A stretch of DNA of 64,000 nucleotides from Isochrysis galbana. Its lineage: Eukaryota > Haptophyta > Isochrysidales > Isochrysidaceae. How positions within the stretch are numbered: position 1 is the stretch's first letter; the number at the start of each line of letters is the position of its first letter. This document shows positions 21,246-32,100 of the stretch, piece after piece. The DNA lies in NCBI GenBank assembly GCA_018136815.1, contig CM030935.1, positions 2,516,192-2,580,191 on the forward strand. Direction: 5' to 3'. The notes below the pieces were generated by a model, which had not been told where the DNA came from, did not search any database, and saw only the letters and a program-made list of their open reading frames with translations. The position numbers and the translations under genes were made by a program.

Positions 21246-22651
21246 CTCCTTACTGCCGGAGCGCCGAAATCGGCGCTTCCCCTCAGTTTCTTCAGTTTTT
21301 CTCCTCCTAAGCTTGATCCGCGGGCCGCCAGCTAGTGGCGGATGGCTGTCGCATCCAGAGTATTTTATTTACTCTGGGCGGATGCGGTGCTTCTATCAAT
21401 GTGTAGTGTGTGAGAAAATTGAGTGAGCGCGCCCTTCCCCCCCCTCTCTCAAGACTTCTCTTCACTCCATGCCCTAGCCCCGCTGAGACTTGCCCCACGA
21501 TCAAGCACCCGCTTGATTCGACAATGGCAGGGGGTATGCCGAGACGCAATGCGATGGCCTCGCAACCATATTTATCAATCAACTAGGTATGTTTTTTGAC
21601 CAAAATGGGTTGAGAAACTGAAGCACCGATTTCGGCGCTTCGCTTTTACGGACAAAAAATTCCGTCCTAGAAACTAGGACCACGTCCTAGAAAATTCTTG
21701 GATTTCTAGGACTCTGCCGATCATGCCTCCATTATAGCCTATGGTGAGCTTATGAGACCTCCCATCACCTGAAGCAAACCATCTCCACATCCCATTCAAC
21801 CTTAGCTCTCCCCATGACCAACTCTGCGGAGCTTGTCTTTGCTTACTTTTGCTACCACATTCAGCATGCGGTGCTGCACTCGGGCGTCCGCTCGCACCAG
21901 AGGAGTTTTATTTTAGACCTTTCGGAGCAGTAGGCTAGCGGATTGGACACTTGGATGACAAAACCAAGCTTGGTGGTCACTGAAGGTCTCAAAGAGGGCA
22001 GTCAAAGAAACATTTCATCTCCTGGGGACAACGGGTAGAAGAGTCCCCATTGGGTGGTATCAGCCATTTCTCCCGTTTCTAGGACAAGCGGCAATTCCGA
22101 CCAGATGACCCGTAAACGCGTCACAAAACTTGGTGTTGCTGAGGGAATGGTGCCAAGGTACACCTGGAACATTTATAATAATAATAAAACAACTGAGCGT
22201 TAGTACCACTACTCCCACTAGCCCGGTACTATCACGACACCCCTCAGCACACCTGCCCGCACGCCTTGAAGTGGTGGCACAGACACATACACATATGCAT
22301 CCCTTCAAATCTCCCCCCTCGCAAACCCCCGGCTCCCATTATAACTCTCCACAAGCTACAATGAGGGAAAACCCAGTGAGGCGGACCGACCTACGTCGGG
22401 CGACTCACCGGGGGAAAACACCGGGGGGGGGGGGGGAGGGACGGGGGAGAGAAGGGGGGGGGGGTCGAAAGGGCTCCTCGGCCAAAAACCAGGGCGCACT
22501 TTTCTAGCTCAGCCTTTGCCTTTAGTCTTTAGTGCCTTTTTTTCTTTTTTTCGCGTAAGAGGCGCTTCCACTGCCATTGCCATTGCGGGCCATGGTGCAA
22601 ACGCGCTGGAGAGAAGCGCCGATTTCGGCGCTTCGGCCCGGCAGCAAGGAG
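21246..22651. mobile_element. TTAA-bounded element or MITE pair (piggyBac-like ends)
   Basis: Inverted ends CTCCTTACTGCCGG...GCGCCGAAATCGGCGCTTC at the left and CTCCTTGCTGCCGGGCCGAA plus the same stem at the right (read in reverse). Each is flanked by TTAA (21242-21245 and 22652-22655). An additional GAAGCACCGATTTCGGCGCTTC stem occurs at about 21617-21638. The interior holds a copy of repeat family B (22170-22440) and no transposase. It may be one 1.4-kb element with an insertion, or the outer ends of two MITEs. Confidence 0.5.
22170..22440 (+). repeat. Dispersed repeat family B, copy 2
   Basis: Inverted relative to 10085-10368. Shared blocks include GAGCRTTAGTACCACTACT, CACTAGCCCGGTAC, CCCCCGGCTCCCATT and CGGACCGACCTACGTCGGGC. 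It starts with the same AT triplet run (TAATAATAAT) that ends the insertion at 10368. Confidence 0.65.
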
Positions 22652-23189
22652 TTAAACGTTAAAAAAGGCACGATCACAACAGAACAACAAAACAACGACC
22701 CTCCACCAACAAGTTGTTGCAACAAGAACCCTCCCCCGCCCTACCTACATCCTACATGTACATGTCAAAGACAGAGACGAGCGTCTTTCTACGGGCGCTC
22801 TTGCATCGCCGCGAGCGCGCGCGAGGCGCAATGAGCGGGCGCGGGCAGGGCCACCAAGCCCAGCCCTACCCCCTCCGCCCGAGCAGCAGCTCCATATCAC
22901 AAGGAGGCCGCAGCGCGGCCCCCCGTGGCTTGAGGATGAGAGCGCGGCGCGGCGCGCCGCGCATCCTGTTACTTCATGACAAATTAAAAGATACCAAAGA
23001 GGGCCACTGAACGCACAGGGCACACTAACAGTATCGCTCACAAATCAAACGCACACACGGGGGGATTGCGTGGGAGACTCACACAAGCGAACAAGGAGAG
23101 AAGGGGAGAGATCACGGCTCGACCCATGCGGCCCTCTCCACCTCCTCATCCCAATATAAGTTCTAGGGTGCACACCACGCAAAACCATC

Positions 23190-24405
23190 CGTGATAGTTG
23201 GATATTTTTTGGATATATTTCATGGATATTTGGGCAAAAAATTGTGGATATCCTGGCCTACCCCTAACGATGTGTTTGCAGGATGACACCCCGCACGACA
23301 GGCGGACACCGCGAAAGAGCGGCGGCAGGCGAAGAAAAGCCGAAGGGCGGCGGGCAGAGACCCCCCGGGACACGATAAGATAGTTGCAGAAGGCGTTTTA
23401 CGTTTGTTTGCCATAGGAACACCCAACAACAGGTCTGCCCCAGCCCGCCCCTTGCACTTGGCCCGACGTAGTGCACGCCCCCCCCCCCCCCCCCCGATAC
23501 CAAAGACAAAGGAATGAAGGGGGTAGTGTAAAGGGAGTGAGTGTTCTGGGGTATAAATTAAATTAAACCTTTTAATAGTCTCACCGCGCACGCAGCCGTG
23601 GACCCTCTACTTTCTACTCACGTAGGAAAACTTTCTACACCCCCACGCTCCCAGCCCTTCTCCCCCCGCCATCAGGCGGCTCCCCCCGTGCACTACTAGG
23701 GGGATTGGGGTGAAGGGCTTAGATATGGTCCGGTGGCCCGCGCCTCCCCCCGGTGATCTGTTCCCTCTCTTCCTCCTGTGTCTCCGAGTGGGCGGCGACC
23801 TCAGTCCCGACTTATCCTGTAAACAGGTGCGGGACTTACCTATTTTTCGGTGGGCGGAGCTCCGCTCCGCCCACCCCCTTCTCCGCGCTCTCTCTCCCCT
23901 CTCCTGCGGCACGCGCGATGGCGCGCCTGCGGCAGGCCTGCAGCTGCCCATTGGCAACCCTGGAGGCTCATGGAGGCCAGCTCAGGGGGCAGAGGAGGCT
24001 GGGGCTGGGCCCTGGCCTCCCCTGCCTCTCCCTCGCTGGCGCTCCTGAGCCTCAGGGGCCCCCACGCTGCACCTGTCTGCCTGTCGAACAGGGGGGGAGG
24101 AGGGGTTGGAGCAATGGGCTGGCCACGCCGGGCCAGGATGGGCGAATCAGGCGAGCCTGTCAGTGGGAGAGAGGGTCAGCAGGGCAGTGGCCTCCTGGCA
24201 AGCCATTAGGCGTGCCAGGAGGATGGGTGGTTCCTCCCCCATGGCGGGGGAGGAGTGGAGAGAGGGGGGGGCTCGTGCCCCCCCATGGGCGAGCTAAGTA
24301 TAAACTTAGTTCGAGTGTTCTGGGGTATAGGCGATGGCGTGAGTCGGTTCCGTGAGTGCGTGATCTTTATAGCTAGCGGTAGTAGCCTGCATCTTCAGAT
24401 GTTTT
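23190..24405 (-). repeat. Dispersed repeat family A, copy interrupted by another insertion
   Basis: Read in reverse, 24405-24330 and then 23538-23190 together parallel the copy at 60050-60450: A-run, CATCTGAAGAT, CGCACTCACGG, CGCCTATACCCC, AGAACACTCACTCCC, then TCTTTGGTATCGGGGG and a ~200-bp tail. The two parts are separated by the 757-bp insertion at 23556-24312. Not coding. Confidence 0.6.
23556..24312. mobile_element. 757-bp insertion with 17-bp target duplication
   Basis: GAGTGTTCTGGGGTATA lies at 23539-23555 and 24313-24329, exactly flanking 757 bp. The insertion splits a family A copy, and the copy at 60.1 kb shows the uninterrupted site. Its left part carries family D (23620-23730), its centre family C (23.9-24.1 kb) and its right end family E (24225-24312). 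No transposition protein is encoded. This looks like a non-autonomous retroposon. Confidence 0.7.
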
Positions 24406-24409
24406 TTTT

Positions 24410-25840
24410 TGCCCCTGCCTCACCTGCCCCCTGGGCTGTGCTCCCAGGCCCCTGCAGGCCTCCTGGGGACCCGAAGAGGGGCCGCAGGCGCGCAGGCGCG
24501 CGCCATGGGCCAGAGCCGCAGGGAAGAGAGGTGGAAGAGGGAAGAGGGAGGGGAGGGGGGAGTGGCAGCTTGTTGTATTCCTGCCCATCTGAAGGTTGTA
24601 GGCATGAATATTCGTGTAAGGTACGCGCTCACAATTACAATTGAACAGTTCCCCGTGTTGCCACTGACGCACAAGACACACAGATTCGGATTCCCCATGG
24701 TCTCAAGTCCAGGTTTGCAGGTTTTGGTCTCGAAATTTGCGATTCGAATTTTGTTTTTGCTGTTACTATAATTGTTGGCTCGTTTAAGGTAATAAACCGG
24801 CATGACTTCGACTTCTCGTTCTGCAGTCGCTCTGCGAGACTCTCTCTCTCTCTCTCTCTCCGTCCGCCTCTCCTCGGCCGACGGCAAGAAGATTCGTCCA
24901 AAACATTCTCCGGTCCCAAGATATCTCGTGGGGGGTCTCTCCGCGCTCCGCGAGGGAAAGGACGCGATCTCGCTCCGAGATCGGCCTCGCGCCCTCCCAC
25001 GCTGCCCCGCCGTGCCCTCGGTCCCTCGCCCCCCCCCCGCGGCAGGTTCTTTCCCTCGGCGTGCCGTCCGTCGCCTCTGGCCGTTATATTAATCCCCCCC
25101 CGCGCGAGGTTCTCTTCTCCCCCGCGCGCGGTTCGTTTCCTCCGGCCGTCGTTGTTCCCCCCCTCGCTTCGATTCCTCTCGCGGTTCCTTCGATGATTGC
25201 CTCCATCTCGTCCGTTCTTCTTCGCGATCCTCGCGGAGGGGGCACCGACGTTTAATGTTAGTTTCGTCGCGGTTTCGATGAAAGAAAGGAAGAACGAATG
25301 GCACGCGCCTCGCGTCTCGCGTCTTGTTTCGTCGCCCCTTGCTCGTTGCTTGTCTAGAAGGTCTCTCCGCACATCGCCTTCTTCCCCCGGCGCGATTTTG
25401 GATCTCTCCTCGACCCTCCGCGTTGGCTTCAGCGGACGAGTTTCACTTTAACGATAGTTCGAACCCTTCGTTTGCGTAGTTTTGCGCTCTCTTTCCGTAT
25501 TTCTTCGCGCATGACGAGCGATCGCGACCTCAGCATTCGTCGCACGGGGAGGGTTTGTTTATCGTATGATTCCGGAGTGTTTACGTTAGTTTTCTGAGCC
25601 CAAGGTCGTTGGGGTTTGGGTTTCTTGTGAGTGTTTTTGTAGCAATTTCGTCGAGTCCCACCGTGTTCCCAAACGAGTCCCCCCGAGTTCCCGAGTCTAT
25701 ACCCCGAGTCAACGAGTCAATACAAGTCAAGCACGCGCCTGAGCCACCCCCAGTCGCCTGCCACCACCTCCCACAAGCCTCCTTCCGCACTTCCGCGCCC
25801 ACCGTGCTCCGTGCGTGCGTCGTGCGTCGTGCGTCGATCA
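24410..25840 (+). other. Leader region upstream of the retroelement frames
   Basis: 24410-24560 repeats part of family C. From about 24850 a CT-rich leader leads into a TATA-like stretch (near 25085) and then the gag-like frame. A 5' LTR may lie here, but without the 3' copy, which is beyond the gap, its limits cannot be set. Confidence 0.25.
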
Positions 25841-25842
25841 CC

Positions 25843-28620
25843 ATGCCCGTAGTCACCCCCGAGGAAAGCTCCATGAGCTCCCCACAAGAACCGCGTTCCG
25901 CGCTAGCTGCCGGCGCGCCCTCGCAGGCAATCTCCAAGAGTGAGATCAGCCTTGCTCTGACAAGCACAAAATCTTCGCTCGCGCCTTCGGCTCCGGTCGC
26001 CATGTCGAGTTCTCCCCTTGAGAAATCTTCATTGTCCCTGCGTCATGAGCCCGTCTCTTCTTCTTCGGTTCTCGAATCGTACGGGTCGAAGTCCCCCGGG
26101 GAAGAGAGCCTCGTGGGTCCCCTCCCTTCTTCAAAAGAGAGTCTTTCCGAGCCAGTTCTCCCCTCCTCTCGCCTCTCCGCGCCGACGGTCGAAGTTCCGC
26201 CGCCTCCGCAGGCCTCTACTCACACCCCGTCAACTGGAGCTGGAATGGGTCCTCTCGCCTCGTCCGTTGCTCCACCGGCGGCCTTTCCTCTCCTTTCTTT
26301 TGCTGATCCTTTGCCAAGTATTCCTTCCTCTCTCAATCCCTCTGTGGTTGGTGCTGAAGATGATGTGGGTTCCGTCCGGTCCCTCCCTCCTTTCGAGCCC
26401 CCACCATATGAAGAGTTTGTTCCACCCCCGTCGTCGACGTACTCGTACCCCAAACGTAACTTCGTTCCACCTCCGACCGCCACCGTCGGCGCCGCCCAAA
26501 TCATGGACCAACAAGTCCAGATTGAGGCTCTCCGCGGCGCTGTCGACCGCCTCGAGTCCTCTACCCTCCAAGCCGCCCAACGCCACGAAGAATTTCAACG
26601 GGAGGTGGGGTCTACCTTCAACACGATACTCAACATTCTACAGCAGGGCCAAGCGGGCACTACGACTTCGTCTCGAGTCGAAACCTCGCCACCGCTTGTG
26701 GAAGAAGGAGACAACTCCATTGGTGCCCCTCCGGCCTCGGTTAAGTTCCCTTCTCAACCTTTGCCCGCCGCGCCGTTCTCCGTTCCGCCGAATTCGATTT
26801 CCGATCCCGGACCCAATACGCCTGTTCCTGTCCCGTCAGCCAAGCCTGTTTCTGATCCCCAACCTCCACCCACCGTCGCGGGCCTCCGCTCGCTTCCAAA
26901 TCCGGCGGCTCGGCGCCATCCCGTCGATCCAAGCCTCGCCGGTGATGCTTCTGAGCGAGAGGTCATCCTAGCCTCGTGGGGCCAACTGTTTGAGGATGCC
27001 GCCTACGAGGTAGCCTCTCTCTACAGGAAGTCCGACGATTTCGAGCTCATCCACGCCATTCTCAACGGCGGCCTCTCTCGAGCCGGCAATGTTTGGCACT
27101 ACCGCGTGTTTTTCGAGAAGGAGCACGTGACCAAGTGGGCTCGGAGCCGCTTCTTCCTCGACCGCACCCTCCATCACCAAGTCCGAATGGGCAAAGAGCT
27201 TTCCGAGATCAAGTTCCCGAAGGGCCTGGCCTCGGACAACGTCCAGACAGCGGCCACCTCCTGGAATGATTTTCGTCTGTCCTTCATCAAGCCGCTCGAG
27301 CGCGCCCTCTCGCTCGGCTGCGACCACCGTGAAATCTTTACATCCTTGCTAGCGGCCGCCAACTTGTGCACCACCGGCAACCAAAGGATCTACGCCTTCC
27401 TCCTCGATCTCGCCGAAGACCCGGTCCTCTCTCTCAACCCCGCACTGGCCTGCGACGTGCTTCTCCGCAAGTGCGACGCCACCTTCGCGGCCAACGTGCC
27501 CGGCTTCGCCAAAGACTCCGCCTCCATGGAGTGGGACAGGCTCGTAGCCCGTGAAGCCGGCTCCGATCTCTTAGAGTTATCCAAGAATTTGGTGCGCGCG
27601 TACGTCCGCAAGATGGGTGACGCGAAGGTGGATGCCACGACGGTCTGGGACCACCCAAACATGTCGCACGATATCAATCAACGATTCGAGTCCATCATCC
27701 GGAACGACAAGGTCGACGCGGCTCGCGGCGTGGATAACGCGACCAAGTTCGGCGAGTGTCTTGCAAAGACTCGCTTCCGCGTCGAGAACCACGAGCTCCC
27801 TCGTTCGGCCCTTTCGTGCGTCAACCTCTGCCAGCGCTACCTGAGCCCGTACGAACAAGCCCGCGCTGGCCAACAACAAGCGTCGGTCACCACGGTCGCC
27901 GCCGTGACGCCGCCGGCGACTACTTCCAAGCCCACCAAGACCGCCAAGGTTGCTAAGGCTGCCTCTAATCCCGTGGACACTACGGCTTCGATGGTCGCCG
28001 CCGTCCAAGCGGCGGTGGCCGAGGCATTAAAATCGCAAAACAACAACTCGAACCGCAAGACGACTGGCGCTGACAATCGTCGGGCTCCTCCTCCACCTAC
28101 GAATTACTCCGCATCGTCTCCGCTACCGGACGCACTTCTTGACCGTCCCCTCGGCAAAAGCACGTCTTCTCGTCGCCAATGTGAGCCCCCTCCGAACGGC
28201 CTTGGGCTTCCGGCCGATTCGGGCCTCTCGGAATGGGATCCAGGTAGCTGGTCTCGAGCGCGAGCCCGCTTCTGGCAAATTTCTCGTTACGCGGGTCACC
28301 CGGCCCTTCGCGCTGCGCTCACGCGCTGCCGCCCCTCCGATGCCACCATGACCGCGCCGCGTCTCGACGACTTAGACCGCGACGTCAAGGAGTGGACCGA
28401 CGCCAACGGCTGCGCGTACTGCGCCTTTCGTCCCCGGGCTCCATCTGGTACGCCCGAGGCAGACCTGTGGAAGTATGGCACGGGCGACGGAGCTCATAAC
28501 CCCGTCGTTTGCCAACCGTACATTCGTTTTCTCTGCGAAGGCGGCAGTGGCGAGTGTGGTAACGACCCAGAAGTCCACCGCCGCCTCCGCACGATGGTTG
28601 TTCTCTGTCCGGCCCAGTAG
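25843..28620 (+). CDS. Retroelement gag-like protein
   Basis: About 925 aa from the Met codon at 25843. The N-terminal 350 residues are Pro/Ser-rich with a short coiled coil (QVQIEALRGAVDRLESS). Residues about 370-690 are an all-helical region that looks like a retroelement capsid, with blocks such as HYRVFFEKEHVTKWARSR and AATSWNDFRLSF. An Ala/Lys/Gln-rich linker follows. The last 130 residues contain a Cys/His-rich patch (GCAYC, VVCQPY, CEGGSGECG) that could bind zinc or nucleic acid. The assignment rests on architecture and on the protease-bearing frame downstream; I recognise no specific gag family. Confidence 0.5.
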   Translation: MPVVTPEESSMSSPQEPRSALAAGAPSQAISKSEISLALTSTKSSLAPSAPVAMSSSPLEKSSLSLRHEPVSSSSVLESYGSKSPGEESLVGPLPSSKESLSEPVLPSSRLSAPTVEVPPPPQASTHTPSTGAGMGPLASSVAPPAAFPLLSFADPLPSIPSSLNPSVVGAEDDVGSVRSLPPFEPPPYEEFVPPPSSTYSYPKRNFVPPPTATVGAAQIMDQQVQIEALRGAVDRLESSTLQAAQRHEEFQREVGSTFNTILNILQQGQAGTTTSSRVETSPPLVEEGDNSIGAPPASVKFPSQPLPAAPFSVPPNSISDPGPNTPVPVPSAKPVSDPQPPPTVAGLRSLPNPAARRHPVDPSLAGDASEREVILASWGQLFEDAAYEVASLYRKSDDFELIHAILNGGLSRAGNVWHYRVFFEKEHVTKWARSRFFLDRTLHHQVRMGKELSEIKFPKGLASDNVQTAATSWNDFRLSFIKPLERALSLGCDHREIFTSLLAAANLCTTGNQRIYAFLLDLAEDPVLSLNPALACDVLLRKCDATFAANVPGFAKDSASMEWDRLVAREAGSDLLELSKNLVRAYVRKMGDAKVDATTVWDHPNMSHDINQRFESIIRNDKVDAARGVDNATKFGECLAKTRFRVENHELPRSALSCVNLCQRYLSPYEQARAGQQQASVTTVAAVTPPATTSKPTKTAKVAKAASNPVDTTASMVAAVQAAVAEALKSQNNNSNRKTTGADNRRAPPPPTNYSASSPLPDALLDRPLGKSTSSRRQCEPPPNGLGLPADSGLSEWDPGSWSRARARFWQISRYAGHPALRAALTRCRPSDATMTAPRLDDLDRDVKEWTDANGCAYCAFRPRAPSGTPEADLWKYGTGDGAHNPVVCQPYIRFLCEGGSGECGNDPEVHRRLRTMVVLCPAQ

Positions 28621-29190
28621 GTCGCCGGCGGGGCCCACGTCCGCGCTGTTACCCCGCTACCAGTCCAGGGTAGTGGGCCTGAACGCCACCCACCAAAAGA
28701 TCGTATTACACTACGGCCGAGTACTTCTACGGCCCCCAACCGGTACCCCAAGATTCCCCAAGTTCCAGACAAGCCCTGCCACCTCCATCCCCCTCTTTCT
28801 CCTGCCTCCTCGCCGATTGCCCCTATTTCTCCCAATGCCGATAATTCCATCCTGATTCTCGATATCACGCACGAGTCCTCCAAACCAAGTCAACCGTCCC
28901 CGCCTCTCTATCAACTCAAGCCGCTCAACCGCTATCCCACGCCACTCCCCAAGCATCAACAGTCCAAGACCTCACGGTCTGCGAAAATCCAGCCGCCGCA
29001 GGCCCAATCCAACCTTCAATCTCTCAAATCAAATTTCGCATGTCCGAGCCACAAAACGTCTCCCGAGTACGAGTACGAGTCCAAGTCACGTTCAGAATTA
29101 CCCTCTTCGTCCTACGCCACCGCGAGCCCATCTACGAGTCTGAGCCCAGTCCAGTCATCACCGGTATCACCAGTCTCCATCGCTACGACG

Positions 29191-32100
29191 ATGGAGGCGC
29201 AGTTCTCCGGTACTTCCCCACTTTCTTTCGAGTCCGAGTCCAAGCCTGTTTTGAGCAAACCCCGTTCTGAGCCATCCGAGTCCGAGTCCGAGTCCGAGTT
29301 TACAACGTCACCGAGTCCTACCACGCGGTCGGCCGCAGGATTAACGGAGCTCCAGCCACCCACTGAGCCTCCGACGACCACTCCTTCCGCGGGAGTGTTC
29401 ACCTTCGGTCCTCCGCGCCCCGAGTCTGAGTCATTTGGAATCTCCGGTCACGTCCAGAATCCCAACCACAACCGAGCCCCGTTTCACGAGCCACCGCGTA
29501 TCGAGTCCAAACACAAGCTGACGCCGAAGCCCTCGACGACAGCCACTGTGTCCTTGTCCGAGCCACCGTTCCGAGTCTCGCCGCAGCCGGCCTGCCACTC
29601 CAGCAAGCTGCACGCCGCCGAGCCGATCCCTTCCGTTTCCGTTCCGAGTCCGAGTCCAATCGCACAAGACAGTGCATCCCGAGCCCGCGTAATCAAGCCC
29701 GTCACCGAGTCCGAGATTTCGGCCGCACCGAGCCAACCGGTGCTGGCCACCGTGCCCCTATTGTCATCACAAGCTTCAGCTTCGTCCTCACCGACGGTTG
29801 CGACGCCAGGGGGCTTCACCTTTGGGCTGGCACCGTCCGTTCCCATTTCGAAAGTGAGCCCTGTTTTCAGTGTCCAGCACGACAGAAACGACGAGTCCGA
29901 GTCCGAGTACAATTTAACGTCACCGCGGAGTCCGCGGTCGACCACCGGCGTTCCCACGCCACCCCATCAACCGAGAGCCATGGAGGAGCTGGCACAGCCG
30001 TCTCCTAGCCCTTCTCAAGTTGCCGAGTCTTCCGAATTCGAGTCTGAATCCACCGTAATTTCAGCGGTCCATCCACCCGCTAGCCCGAGCCAAGTCCTCC
30101 GAAGAATGCTTCGCATTGGAGAACCTCTTCGGTCACCACCCACGCCAGCCGCTGCCGCAGAGCCACCACCCTGGCCTCAGCCTTCCCCGCGGCCGGCTTC
30201 TACGACAGCCACGTCCCTTCTTTCGTCGGCGCCGACCCCGCCGGCGACAGATTGCAACGAAGTCGATGCCGGGCCCGATTCCTCTTCTGATGTGACCATG
30301 GAGAGTGACCACAACTCCCTTGCACGTCGAGGAACGGCCGCCTCCCAAACCGAGCTTCTACGCCCATTGAGCCAACCCAACCGAGTCTCTAAGCCATGCC
30401 CTTCACGCCTCTCACCGGTGGTGTCGCGGCCGCGGCGTCCGTCGCCGCAATCCGACACCCCACCTCTCCGAGTTTGTTCGTCGATCCCGTCCTCCGAGCC
30501 CGTCTCCACGTCGTCGATATCCGAGTCTTCTTTCATTCGTCCTACGTCGCCGCGGCCACCGGTTGCAGCCCCCAAGCACTGCCTGCCTCTCGATACCACT
30601 ACCACCGCCATCATGCGCGTGGCAGCGATCAATGCGTCCGCGATCCAGTCCTTCGATTCCTCTCAAAACAACTCCGATGTCGGCACCCGTGATGATACCC
30701 CGTCACCCGCTCTCCACGCTCTCGCCTCTCTTCGTGCACGAGCGAGCGGCTCTGCGGTGGTATTACCTCGGCACCTCACGGAGGCAGCCCAAGAGCTTCG
30801 CCGGCCTCGCAATGGCACCCTAGCCTCGCCTGCCGCCGCGCTACCCAAGCACTTCGATGAGCTTTGCGCTGAGCTCACGAAGATGAATCAACGAGTCCAA
30901 GACGGGCTGACGTCTGGTTGTCACGCACCACGCGTTCTCGTCGTTGGCGAGACGAGCGGCGTCGTCTCCTCCATGTTCCTACTCGCCGGTGCTGATGTAG
31001 CTACGTGCGATTTGTATCCTTCCGAGATCGATTACGTGCCCCACTTCCAAGGCGACGCGCTTCATGTCCAAAACCTAGGTTGGGACCTAGTCATCGCCCA
31101 CCCGCCCTGCACGTACCTCTCCGCCGTCAGCAGTCAATGGCTCTCCCAAGAACCCGGACGTCGTGCCGCTCTTGAGTCGGCCGCCCGCGTCTTCAAGTCA
31201 ATGGCCTCCGCCACTGCTCCGTTTGTAGCGGTTGAGAACCCTCGGATGCATGCGGAAGCTCGCCGTTTAGTCGGGGGGTTGACCCCGACCCAATTCGTCC
31301 AACCCTGGGAGCACGGCACTGGACACCAGAAAGCCACCGGGTTGTACCTCACCAAAGGGCTGCCGCCCCTCCAGCCAACTTGCGTCGTGGATGGCCGTGA
31401 GTCGGCCATGGCTAACCTCTCTCCTTCACCGCACCGTGGCGCTCTTCGCAGCCGCACCTACGTCGGTGTAGCTGGAGCGATGGCGATCCATTGGATGCCT
31501 GTTCTTCTTCGACATTTGAGTCAACAGCGAGACCAGACGTCGACGAAGAAATTGTCCGCGTTAGAGCTACTCGCTTGCGCGCGGTGCAGCCTATTGGACC
31601 GGCCTTCACTTAGCTCGACCGAGGCTACCGCCTACGAGCCGTGGTCGGCTCTTCATCGTTATGAGAGGGGGAGGGAAACTAGTGAAGTTTCTTCCGACCC
31701 CGTTGTTTCCCGTCCAGCTACTCCCGAGTCAGACAACCACGAAGACCAAAAAGAAACCCACGATAACCACGACAACGACACGCCACTCCACGCCTCCGAG
31801 TCTACTCTCCACGACCCATTCTCTCCATGGACCGCCCCGCCTCCGGCACGCGCGAGCTCGCCGCGTCCGACGACGCCGACGACTCTCCGGAAGCGGCGCC
31901 AACAATGGCAATCATTCGGAGTGAACGGGGACCAGAAATGGTCCAACGTCACGCTCGAAACCGCTGACGAAATAAGAGCGCAAGCTCTAGCCGGACGAAG
32001 CGCCGACGAGGAATCCGACCTCGCCGCTGCCGTCCGAGCGCCGATCGAGTTCGTGGAAGCCAAAGGCATCCGCGCCGAAGAGCTAGCCTCATTAGTTCGA

